A stretch of DNA of 8,881 nt, taken from assembly GCA_016784945.1 (NCBI GenBank), contig JADHTP010000119.1:1-8881 (forward strand). The letters are read 5' to 3'. This document shows positions 1 to 6,121 of the stretch, piece after piece. The notes beneath the pieces were generated by a model. The model did no database searches and was not told the origin of the DNA. It was given only the letters and a program-made list of their open reading frames with translations. This stretch comes from Deltaproteobacteria bacterium (GTDB lineage: Bacteria; Myxococcota_A; UBA9042; DTJE01). The translations under genes were made by a program, and so were the position numbers. Numbering within the stretch: the first letter of the stretch is position 1; every line of letters starts with the position of its first letter.

Positions 1-696
1 GTCAACGCCGGCACCGTGGAATTCCTCCTGGACCAGGATGGCGCCTTCTATTTTCTGGAGGTGAACACCCGACTCCAGGTGGAGCACCCCATAACGGAAA
101 TGACCACGGGTCTCGATCTGGTGCGATGCCAGGTGGAGGTCGCCGCCGGACTTCCCCTGCCCTTCGCCCAGGGCGACATCCAACCACGGGGACATGCCAT
201 CGAGTGTCGGATCTACGCCGAGGACCCGATAGGTTTCCTGCCATCGCCGGGCCGGGTGATCCAGATGGTGTCGCCCGACGGTCCCGGTGTCCGATTCGAC
301 AGCGGTGTCTTTCCAGGGGCCGAGGTCCCGGTGCACTACGACCCCATCATGGGCAAGCTCATCGTTCATGCAGGGGACCGGGACGCGGCCATCGCCCGGA
401 TGATCCGCGCACTACAGGAATGCGTGGTCCTGGGCGTACGAACTTCCGTGGAATTCATGATCGACGTCCTGGCATCCGAGGCCTTCGCCAGTGGAGACAC
501 CCACACCGGCTTCCTGCCCGAGCACATGGGCGACTGGCGACCCGACGAATCCCGTGACGCCCTGCCCCTGGCCGGTCACCTCCTGGGAAAGAACCGGTCC
601 ACGGCCGTCAGTCGTTCAGATCCATCGGCACCCTGTCCCGACACCACGTCGCCCTGGCAACGCCTGGGCTCCTGGGACATGGCTCAAGGCGATTAA
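1..696 (+). CDS. Biotin carboxylase subunit of an acyl-CoA carboxylase, C-terminal part (5' end outside window)
   Basis: This is the ATP-grasp biotin carboxylase of a biotin-dependent acyl-CoA (acetyl-, propionyl- or methylcrotonyl-type) carboxylase, which carboxylates the biotin on the carrier protein using ATP and bicarbonate. The frame is open from base 1 and codes for 231 residues before TAA, so roughly half of a ~450-500 residue chain is visible. The active-site stretch EVNTRLQVEHPITEM lies at residues 20-34 of the visible part. It is followed by RGHAIECRIYAEDP, FLPSPG and GVRFDSGVFPG, whose Arg corresponds to E. coli AccC Arg338, and by the C-terminal domain signature DPIMGKLI. A ~45-residue tail ending in SPWQRLGSW resembles the linker that in single-chain alpha subunits (PccA/MccA type) leads into the BT and biotinyl domains. 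Here the chain stops and those domains are in the next gene. A carboxyltransferase gene would be expected upstream. The acyl-CoA substrate is not determinable. Confidence 0.95.
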   Translation, partial: VNAGTVEFLLDQDGAFYFLEVNTRLQVEHPITEMTTGLDLVRCQVEVAAGLPLPFAQGDIQPRGHAIECRIYAEDPIGFLPSPGRVIQMVSPDGPGVRFDSGVFPGAEVPVHYDPIMGKLIVHAGDRDAAIARMIRALQECVVLGVRTSVEFMIDVLASEAFASGDTHTGFLPEHMGDWRPDESRDALPLAGHLLGKNRSTAVSRSDPSAPCPDTTSPWQRLGSWDMAQGD

Positions 697-718
697 GGCA
701 ATACACCGAGGACACCCC

Positions 719-1240
719 ATGGGACAGACCATCAGGCTTGACGAACGGACACTGGAGGTCGACCGCCTGGAAAAGAAGGGCCAGGTCATCCACGTCGACC
801 TGGATGGACACGAGATCTCCATCCCGGTGGGCCCATCCACCGGGGATCGCCACCAGGTAACCCTGGACGGGCGGTCCGAGACGCTGTACACGGCCGTCGA
901 CGGCAATGGGACCTGGGTGTGGTGCAGGGGCCGTTCCTGGTTGGTCCAGGACGGGAAGCAGGCGACGCGACGCGCCAGGCACCATGTGGGCGACGACCCA
1001 CAGGGCGGCGTGACACCTCCCATGCCCGCCGTGGTGGTCAGCATCCTGGTGGTACCGGGCGACGTGGTGGAAAAGGGTCAGGAACTGGTGGTGGTCACGG
1101 CCATGAAGATGGAAACCCGCCTGGTGGCCGGTCAATCGGGAAAGGTAACCTCCATCAACACGGAAGTGGGGGCCAACGTCCGCCCCGGAGACGTGCTGGT
1201 GACGATCGAATCCAATGACGGGGAGGATGGCGATGAGTGA
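719..1240 (+). CDS. Biotin carboxyl carrier protein (biotinyl-domain subunit) of acyl-CoA carboxylase
   Basis: This 173-residue protein carries the covalently bound biotin that shuttles carboxyl groups between the biotin carboxylase and the carboxyltransferase. The C-terminal ~75 residues form a biotinyl domain: MPAVVVSILVVPGD, then the biotinylation motif AMKM with Lys130 as the expected modified lysine, then a second half ending PGDVLVTIE. The N-terminal ~90 residues (short beta-like segments such as IRLDERTLEV, GQVIHVDLDG) resemble the BT domain that joins biotin carboxylase to the biotinyl domain in fused alpha subunits. The ATG at 719 is chosen because a GAGG-type ribosome site (about 708-711) sits 7 bases upstream and the BT-like region begins there. 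The reading frame is open further upstream, but only inside the preceding gene. The gene lies 22 bp after the biotin carboxylase and overlaps the next gene. It ends with an acidic GEDGDE tail. Confidence 0.93.
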   Translation: MGQTIRLDERTLEVDRLEKKGQVIHVDLDGHEISIPVGPSTGDRHQVTLDGRSETLYTAVDGNGTWVWCRGRSWLVQDGKQATRRARHHVGDDPQGGVTPPMPAVVVSILVVPGDVVEKGQELVVVTAMKMETRLVAGQSGKVTSINTEVGANVRPGDVLVTIESNDGEDGDE

Positions 1241-2009
1241 GGAATCGAAGGACCTCCTGTACGAAGTGCGCGAAGGCGCTGCGTGGCTGACCATCAACCG
1301 GGAATCGAAGCGAAACTCCATCAGCGTGGAGGTCATAGACCTGTTCGACGAGTCCCTGGACGAGGCGGAAGCCGACGATCAGGTCCGCGTCCTCTGCATC
1401 ACCGGGTCCGGTGAAAAGGCCTTCTGTTCCGGGGCGGACCTGGGGTCCACGGTTGGCGGGCAAGGGGCGGACGGTCCCATGCGGTACGCACGCCTTCTTG
1501 AGCGGATGTCCACTTACCCAAAGCCTCTGGTGGCCCGTCTGAACGGTCACTGCCTGGCCGGAGGCATGGGACTCATGTTGTCCTGCGACATGGTCTATGC
1601 CCATGAAGGCGTGCAGGTGGGGACCCCCGAGGTCAAGGTGGGCCTGTTCCCCATGATGATTTCGCCCCTCATTGTGCGAAACATGCCCCGCAAGGCCGCC
1701 ATGGAGATGATGTTCACGGGCGAGCGGCTTTCCGCCCGGCGGGCCGAGGCCCTGGGGCTCATCACGCGATCGGTCGCCACCAGGGAACTGGACGACACCG
1801 TGAACGCGGTCCTCGAATCCATCTGCGCCAACGCGCCCCTGGCCATCCGGATGGGGCGCCAGGCCATGGCCCAGGTGGAGGACATGGAACTGAAGGAGGC
1901 CATCCCGTACCTCCATCGCCGGCTTCTCGCCGTGTTGAACACCGAGGACGCCGCGGAGGGACTGAGCGCCTTTTTCGGCAAACGCGAACCCGATTTCAAA
2001 GGCAAGTGA
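1233..2009 (+). CDS. Enoyl-CoA hydratase/isomerase family protein (crotonase superfamily, possibly methylglutaconyl-CoA hydratase-like)
   Basis: This is a 258-residue crotonase-fold protein, normal length for the family, expected to hydrate (or otherwise transform) an enoyl-CoA in the cytoplasm. CSGADL at 65-70 and GHCLAGGMGLMLSCD at 105-119 form the oxyanion-hole and CoA-binding segments. The TPEVKVGLFP segment holds Glu133, matching catalytic Glu164 of rat mitochondrial crotonase. The second catalytic Glu (Glu144 there) is replaced by Gly113, as I recall for some LiuC/methylglutaconyl-CoA hydratase-like members, so classical hydratase activity is not certain. Start choice: ATG at 1233 has GGGAGG at 1221-1226, six bases upstream; ATG at 1215 and 1227 are in frame but lack a good site. 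It overlaps the carrier-protein stop by 8 bp, implying translational coupling. The neighbouring carboxylase would fit a methylcrotonyl- or glutaconyl-type route, but this is inference. Confidence 0.92.
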   Translation: MSEESKDLLYEVREGAAWLTINRESKRNSISVEVIDLFDESLDEAEADDQVRVLCITGSGEKAFCSGADLGSTVGGQGADGPMRYARLLERMSTYPKPLVARLNGHCLAGGMGLMLSCDMVYAHEGVQVGTPEVKVGLFPMMISPLIVRNMPRKAAMEMMFTGERLSARRAEALGLITRSVATRELDDTVNAVLESICANAPLAIRMGRQAMAQVEDMELKEAIPYLHRRLLAVLNTEDAAEGLSAFFGKREPDFKGK

Positions 2010-2016
2010 AGGAGGT
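2009..2016 (+). promoter_or_regulatory. Strong Shine-Dalgarno of the BKACE gene
   Basis: AAGGAGGT lies 7 bases before the ATG at 2024 and overlaps the last base of the upstream stop codon. It decides the start: an in-frame GTG at 2006 would have to initiate on the Shine-Dalgarno itself and is therefore unlikely. Confidence 0.8.
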
Positions 2017-2023
2017 GTTCCGA

Positions 2024-2902
2024 ATGTGGACGAAACAGAATCTTGATTTCAGTCGTCCCTGCATGATCACCTGCGCACTGTCCGGCGTGGTGGCCAACCG
2101 CGCCCAGTGCCCCGGGATCCCCTATACGCCGGAAGAGTACGCCGCCGAGGCCAGGAGAGCCTACGAGGCCGGGGCCAGTGTGGCTCACATCCACGCGCGG
2201 ACCGCCGAGGGCCATCCCAGCTACGAGGTGTCGGACTACCGGGCCATCTACGATGCCGTGACGGCCGCCTGCCCCATCATCATCAACTTCAGCACCGGCG
2301 CCATCGACATCACCACGGAGCAGAAGACGGCCCATATCAAGGCCATCAAGCCGGCTATCGGCGCCCTGAACATGGGGTCCATGAATTACGCCAAGTACCA
2401 TCCCAAGCGAAAGGACTTTGTCTTCGAATTCGTCTTCCTAAACCCGTTTTCCGAGATCATCGCCATCCTGAAGGCCATGAACGAGGTGGGGACCAAGCCC
2501 GAAATGGAGTGCTTCGACATGGGCCACATCGGCAATTCGTTTCCCCTCATCGACATGGGCATTCTGAAGCCGCCGTTCCAGTACAGCCTGATCATGGGGG
2601 TCGTTGGCGGCGTACCGCCCACTTCGGCCAATCTCCACGCCATGGCCGCACAACTGCCCCCGGACAGTGACTGGGAGCTGATCGGCATCGGGCGGGACCA
2701 ATGGCGTCTGGTTGCCGCATCCATCGCCATGGGCGGCAACGTTCGGGTGGGACTCGAAGACAATTTCTACCTGGCGGAAGGCACCATGGCCCAGTCCAAC
2801 GGCGACCTGGTGGAGCGGGCCGCCCGGATGATCCGGGACCAGGGACGCGCCGTGGCCACGGTGGACCAGTGCCGTGAACGCCTGGCGCTCGAGAACCAGT
2901 GA
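2024..2902 (+). CDS. BKACE family 3-keto acid cleavage enzyme (former DUF849, Kce-like)
   Basis: This 292-residue protein belongs to the beta-keto acid cleavage enzyme family. These Zn-dependent TIM-barrel enzymes condense a beta-keto acid with acetyl-CoA to give acetoacetate and a new acyl-CoA; the founding member is 3-keto-5-aminohexanoate cleavage enzyme of lysine fermentation. Diagnostic features are MITCALSG at 14-21, PYTPEEYAAEA at 33-43, the zinc-binding HIHAR with His55 and His57, the strand-loop NFSTGAID, and VRVGLEDN. In the last, Arg241, Glu245 and Asp246 align with Kce Arg226, the Zn ligand Glu230, and Asp231. All expected metal ligands are therefore present. The C-terminal GDLVERAARMIRDQGR helix and TVDQCRERLAL end are also typical. 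It is the last gene of the tightly packed CoA operon. Substrate specificity varies widely within BKACE and cannot be assigned here; a branched or dicarboxylic substrate is only a guess from the neighbours. Confidence 0.93.
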   Translation: MWTKQNLDFSRPCMITCALSGVVANRAQCPGIPYTPEEYAAEARRAYEAGASVAHIHARTAEGHPSYEVSDYRAIYDAVTAACPIIINFSTGAIDITTEQKTAHIKAIKPAIGALNMGSMNYAKYHPKRKDFVFEFVFLNPFSEIIAILKAMNEVGTKPEMECFDMGHIGNSFPLIDMGILKPPFQYSLIMGVVGGVPPTSANLHAMAAQLPPDSDWELIGIGRDQWRLVAASIAMGGNVRVGLEDNFYLAEGTMAQSNGDLVERAARMIRDQGRAVATVDQCRERLALENQ

Positions 2903-2949
2903 CTTGCGCGGGATGGCCCATGTCGGGACCGTCCCGTCTGAAACCCTTC

Positions 2950-2957
2950 AAGGAGGT
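2950..2957 (+). promoter_or_regulatory. Shine-Dalgarno supporting a TTG start
   Basis: AAGGAGGT is placed 5 bases before the TTG at 2963. No in-frame ATG gives the conserved cyclophilin N-terminus, so this site identifies TTG as the initiation codon of the peptidyl-prolyl isomerase. Confidence 0.75.
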
Positions 2958-2962
2958 CCAGA

Positions 2963-3478
2963 TTGAGCAATCCCACAGCAAAGTTCGAGACATCCCTTGG
3001 CCGGTTCGAAGTTGAGTTGTACAAGGACAAGATGCCGATCACGGCCGGAAACTTCGTGGAACTGGCGACAAGCGGTTTCTATGACGGACTGCACTTCCAC
3101 CGGGTCATCAAGGGCTTCATGATCCAGTTCGGCTGTCCCCACAGCAAGGACCCTCAGAGCCCCATGGCCGGTACGGGCGGCCCGCCCCACGGCAACATAC
3201 CCGACGAGCACCCCGAGGACGCAAAGTTTTCCAACGAGCCTGGCACCCTGAGCATGGCCAACACGGGTCAGCCCAACAGCGGCGGCAGCCAGTTCTTCAT
3301 CAACGCGACCCACAACGAGTTCCTCGACTGGTTCAGCCCGGGCCAGTCCAGGCACCCCGTGTTCGGCAAGGTCACCGCCGGACTGGACGTGGTGCAGAAG
3401 ATTGAGTCCACCCCCACCACGCCGGGCGACCGCCCCGCCACGCCGGTGCAGGTGATCAAGGTTACGGTGCAGGAGTAG
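2963..3478 (+). CDS. Cyclophilin-type peptidyl-prolyl cis-trans isomerase
   Basis: This 171-residue single-domain cyclophilin catalyses cis-trans isomerisation of Xaa-Pro bonds. There is no signal peptide or membrane segment, so it should be cytoplasmic, like E. coli PpiB. Family motifs occur in order: FHRVIKGFMIQFG at 45-57 with catalytic Arg47 and Gln55, GTLSMANTGQPNSGGSQFFI at 94-113, and HPVFGKVTAGLDVVQKIE at 131-148. The position equivalent to human CypA Trp121 is Phe120, as in many bacterial cyclophilins, predicting weak cyclosporin binding. A short insertion (DWFSPGQSR) precedes the HPVFG strand. Translation starts at TTG with a strong ribosome site. It follows the BKACE gene by 60 bp and is probably a housekeeping passenger, either cotranscribed or from its own promoter in that gap. 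I found no convincing promoter or terminator there. Confidence 0.95.
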   Translation: MSNPTAKFETSLGRFEVELYKDKMPITAGNFVELATSGFYDGLHFHRVIKGFMIQFGCPHSKDPQSPMAGTGGPPHGNIPDEHPEDAKFSNEPGTLSMANTGQPNSGGSQFFINATHNEFLDWFSPGQSRHPVFGKVTAGLDVVQKIESTPTTPGDRPATPVQVIKVTVQE

Positions 3479-3480
3479 GC

Positions 3481-3511
3481 CGTAGATCTACGATTAACGG
3501 TTGCTAGATCT
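3481..3511. repeat. Palindrome and inverted repeat in the convergent gene junction
   Basis: CGTAGATCTACG at 3481-3492 is a perfect 12-bp palindrome. In addition, AGATCTA (3484-3490) and TAGATCT (3505-3511) form a 7-bp inverted repeat with a 14-base loop that reaches into the stop codon of the minus-strand gene. It lies between two convergent genes only 25 bp apart, so a bidirectional terminator role is conceivable. The stem is A/T-rich and no T-run follows, so it is a weak terminator candidate. Confidence 0.35.
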
Positions 3512-4808
3512 CGGCGCCCGACTTCTTCGCGGATTTTGCCAGGAAACCGATAAACCTGGACCTGAGACGATCGCCGAGCAGGGCCCTCTTCAGGGGAGGC
3601 ATCCGCAGGACCGCTCCAGTGAGCCGGTTCAACACGGCCAGGGACAGGCCACCGGCGTCGTCGAATATCAGGTGTTGCAGCTTGTCCCGTTCCAGGGCCT
3701 GGACCAGGACACGCTCCAGCGTCCCTTCCGGGGTGATGATGGTCTGTTCGCGCTCCACCATGTGAAGGGCATCGTGGCGGCATTCCAGGGCGCACAGGCC
3801 GCAACCCAGGCAGACGGACTCGTCCACTTCCGAACGCAGCCTCGACCTCTCACCGGCCACTGGCATCCGGCCTTTCTGCGTGATGGCCTGTATGGGACAG
3901 CGCCGGGCACACTTGCCGCAGCCCCTGCACCGGTCCGCGTGGTCCACGCGGGCCACGAAGGGACTGGTGCGGATGGGTGTTTCGAGGCCGTGCTCGTTGA
4001 TGGCCCTCAACTGCATGCAGCAGCACCCGCAGCAACTGCACAGCCAGGTGACCTTTTCCTGCACGTTGTCGGCGATGTGAACGAGTTTCGATTCCCTGGC
4101 CTGGGCCAGCTTGTCCATGGCTTCCTTGCGATCCAGCCGGCGCCCCAGCCCGTTGTTCACCACGTACTTGGCGCCCCCGTTCAGGGCCATGCAGATGTCC
4201 ATGGGGGCTTCGCACTCTTCGCCCATGTGCTCGGCCTTGTGGCGGCAGTAGCACAGGGAGGCCGACCAGTCACTGGCCTCGGACACCACTTCCGTGGCCC
4301 TTTCCCAAGTGAGGGTTTCGGCCAGGACTTCCGCCGATACCGAATCCTCGTTCACCAGGGTGCGTCCCAGGGTCGTCTGACCCTCCATGAGCGTCGGCAG
4401 TGACTCGAACCCGTCTTCCCACATCCGGTGGTAGGCCTCGGACAGCTTCTTCTGGTCCACGTCTTCCCGTCGGCGCATCATGGAGAATTCGAAGAATCCC
4501 ACCACCGGGGGCGCCACGCAGTACCAGGATCGGCCTTTTGCCTCGTCGTGGATGTCCACGATGGCGCCCCGGGAGGCCAGGGCCTGCAGCAGGGGCAGGA
4601 CCTCCGTCTTCTTCTTGCCCACCCGCTTCGCGATTCGCCCCGCGCTGGTGGGCGTGAACGGCATGCGAGCCACGAGTTCGGCTTCTTCGGGCTTGAACAG
4701 GATGCGCAGCACCTCCATGGCCGCCGGGGTCGCGGGAAATCCCGGAATGGTCTTGTTGATCCGCTTCTGGAGATCGAGGTGCGCTTTCTGGTGGGATAGA
4801 TGTCCGAT
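3504..4808 (-). CDS. Cysteine-rich 4Fe-4S protein with N-terminal helix-turn-helix-like region; probable ATC start
   Basis: This is a cytoplasmic iron-sulfur protein of unknown function, 434 residues from 4808 or 404 from the first ATG at 4718. Numbering from 4808: residues ~20-95 look like a winged-helix/MarR-type region (FTPTSAGRIAKRVGKKKTEV). CYCRH with Cys186/188 is followed by Cys199 and Cys206. A dense CSCCGCCC block lies at 257-264. Two ferredoxin motifs follow: CRGCGKCARRCP at 294-305 and CLGCGLCALEC at 333-343. The family occurs in sulfate reducers and relatives, probably in electron transfer or redox sensing (my recollection). The start at 4808 is chosen because AAGGAGG lies six bases upstream and the codons 4808-4719 are open. 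The peptide GHLSHQKAHLDL there resembles the MGHL-type N-terminus I recall in homologues. No ATG, GTG or TTG exists in frame between the upstream stop (4851-4853) and 4718, and ATG 4718 has no ribosome site. Confidence 0.85.
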   Translation of the reverse strand: MGHLSHQKAHLDLQKRINKTIPGFPATPAAMEVLRILFKPEEAELVARMPFTPTSAGRIAKRVGKKKTEVLPLLQALASRGAIVDIHDEAKGRSWYCVAPPVVGFFEFSMMRRREDVDQKKLSEAYHRMWEDGFESLPTLMEGQTTLGRTLVNEDSVSAEVLAETLTWERATEVVSEASDWSASLCYCRHKAEHMGEECEAPMDICMALNGGAKYVVNNGLGRRLDRKEAMDKLAQARESKLVHIADNVQEKVTWLCSCCGCCCMQLRAINEHGLETPIRTSPFVARVDHADRCRGCGKCARRCPIQAITQKGRMPVAGERSRLRSEVDESVCLGCGLCALECRHDALHMVEREQTIITPEGTLERVLVQALERDKLQHLIFDDAGGLSLAVLNRLTGAVLRMPPLKRALLGDRLRSRFIGFLAKSAKKSGAEI

Positions 4809-4814
4809 GTCGAA

Positions 4815-4821
4815 CCTCCTT
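4815..4821 (-). promoter_or_regulatory. Shine-Dalgarno preceding an ATC codon
   Basis: On the minus strand AAGGAGG spans 4821-4815, with TTCGAC as the spacer and ATC at 4808-4806. This is the only strong ribosome site upstream of the ferredoxin-like gene. It is 97 bases from the first ATG, too far to serve it. Confidence 0.7.
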
Positions 4822-4841
4822 GAATGTTCCCGTGGGAGCCA

Positions 4842-4864
4842 GGTAAGAGTTTACCGTTCGAACG
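4842..4864. promoter_or_regulatory. Palindromes upstream of the ferredoxin-like gene (possible operator/promoter area)
   Basis: The 80-bp gap between the two minus-strand genes contains a perfect 10-bp palindrome CGTTCGAACG (4855-4864) and a small GGTAA/TTACC hairpin (4842-4846 with 4851-4855). On the minus strand a weak sigma-70-like pair, TTGCCC (4875-4870) and TAAACT (4853-4848), is separated by 16 bases and spans the palindrome. This would give the ferredoxin-like gene its own regulated promoter, but the match is poor. Confidence 0.25.
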
Positions 4865-4888
4865 CCCGAGGGCAACTGTAGGCACGCC

Positions 4889-6121
4889 CTACAGGGTTTC
4901 CAGCAGACGAACGTACCGGTCGATGCAGGCCGTGCGGGAGAAGTGACGACGGCAGTATTCAAGCCCCCTTCGACCCATTCCCGCGGCCTTTTTGCGGTCC
5001 CCGGCCAGTTTCAGGGCGGCCCGGACCACGTCATCCGGATCGCCGGGTTCGGCCATCACGCCGCAGCGACCATTCGCCGTCAACCGCCGGGCATCACTGT
5101 GTCCGCCGAGAACGGCCAGGTACGGCAGGCCCGAGGCCATGAACCCCAGGATCTTGGACGGGATCACGGGGGTCCTGGTTTCGGCCCGCAGGGTCACCAG
5201 TCCGGCGTCCATGGCCCGAAGCCAGCCCACGTAACGTTCAGGCGCCACAAAGGGGTGGAACACCACGTTGGTCAGGCCCATTGCCGCCGCCTCGACGCGC
5301 TCTCGCGCCACCCCGTCCCCCACCAGGAGGAAGGCCATGTCCTTCCTGTCATCCAGCCGGCGGGCCGCCTCGACCACCGTGTCCAGGTCCTGGGCAAACC
5401 CCATGACGCCGCCGAACAGGAAGACGAACTTTAGGTCCAGGCCCAGACGGCCCCGCACCTCCCGGTCCGGTTCCGTGGCCTGGTACCCGTCCACGTCCAC
5501 CCAGTTGTGCACGATCTCCAGTTTCCCGGCGTGGGCCGGACGGTGTGTCTTCAGCCAGTCCACGTTGCCTTCGGAATGGCACGTGATCCGATCCGCATGG
5601 CGGTAGCACCGATCCTCAAGCACTTCGAACGCCTTCACCAGCAGGGGATTCTTCAGGACGCCCAGATCCATGGCGGCCTGGGGCATGAGGTCCTGCACGT
5701 TCAGGATGATCGGGCACCCGAAACGGACCTTCAGCGCGGCGGCGGCCAGGCCCAGGGACAGGGGGGGGGAAAACACGATGACGGCATCCACGGCCTTCAC
5801 CAAGGACCCGGCGGCCGACATCAGCAACGGCAAGGCGGCTTCGGACAGACCCTTGACCACGGGACCCACGTTGTGAAGCGGCGGTACTGGCACACGGATG
5901 ACCCGGACGCCATCCTCCGTTTGCACCATGTTGGACAACCGTCTTCCGTACAGTTCCCGGTCCTCCTCGGTCAGGTTGTAGGTGGGCCACGTGGTCAGGA
6001 CCGTGACGTGGAACCCCCGCTCAACCAGGCCCTGGGCCAGTTCCTTCATGAGGACGGGACAGGATCGGATCTCCGGTGGGTAGGCATCGGTCAGCAGCAG
6101 GACCCGGCGGACCGCGATCAT
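4889..6121 (-). CDS. Glycosyltransferase family 4 (WbuB-like)
   Basis: This 410-residue GT-B fold glycosyltransferase is expected to add a sugar to a lipid-linked saccharide on the cytoplasmic face of the inner membrane. The N-terminal domain starts RRVLLLTDAYPPEIRS, with the acceptor-side loop of GT4 enzymes, and continues with HVTVLTTWPTYN and the conserved NVQDLMPQAAMDLG around 141-154. The C-terminal nucleotide-sugar domain has FVFLFGGVMGFAQDLDTVVEA (232-252), FLLVGDG, the central PSKILGFMASGLPYLA (321-336) and a closing helix. In the usual EX7E region the second Glu is Gly326, a variant seen in WbuB-type members. Start: ATG at 6121 shares one base with the TGA of the deacetylase (TGATG). 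The frame is open much further upstream but only as a shadow of the deacetylase gene. A run of nine C on the coding strand (5769-5761, residues ~118-120) is a potential slippage site. Confidence 0.92.
   Translation of the reverse strand: MIAVRRVLLLTDAYPPEIRSCPVLMKELAQGLVERGFHVTVLTTWPTYNLTEEDRELYGRRLSNMVQTEDGVRVIRVPVPPLHNVGPVVKGLSEAALPLLMSAAGSLVKAVDAVIVFSPPLSLGLAAAALKVRFGCPIILNVQDLMPQAAMDLGVLKNPLLVKAFEVLEDRCYRHADRITCHSEGNVDWLKTHRPAHAGKLEIVHNWVDVDGYQATEPDREVRGRLGLDLKFVFLFGGVMGFAQDLDTVVEAARRLDDRKDMAFLLVGDGVARERVEAAAMGLTNVVFHPFVAPERYVGWLRAMDAGLVTLRAETRTPVIPSKILGFMASGLPYLAVLGGHSDARRLTANGRCGVMAEPGDPDDVVRAALKLAGDRKKAAGMGRRGLEYCRRHFSRTACIDRYVRLLETL
5761..5769. repeat. Nine-base G homopolymer inside the glycosyltransferase gene
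   Basis: G9 on the + strand reads as C9 in the glycosyltransferase coding strand, across the Ser-Pro-Pro codons around residue 119, early in the gene. A one-base slip would truncate the enzyme. A shorter G8 tract in the coding strand of the sugar-phosphate transferase (7281-7288) and a C7 tract (7188-7194) occur nearby. Confidence 0.9.

Noticed and set aside
608..1336. A 242-codon minus-strand frame opposite the carrier protein gene
   Set aside because: It is a shadow of the biotinyl-domain gene, has biased His/Gly composition and no motif.
2006..2023. GTG at 2006 as start of the BKACE gene
   Set aside because: It would overlap the ribosome binding site itself. ATG 2024 has an ideal Shine-Dalgarno distance and gives the family-typical N-terminus.
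2924..2936. A CGGGA-CCG-TCCCG hairpin between the BKACE and cyclophilin genes as terminator
   Set aside because: The stem is only 5 bp and no T-run follows, so it does not qualify as an intrinsic terminator.
3501..4403. A 300-codon + strand open frame opposite the 4Fe-4S protein gene
   Set aside because: It is antisense to the cysteine-motif gene, rich in His, Gly and Gln, without recognisable domains and without a ribosome site.
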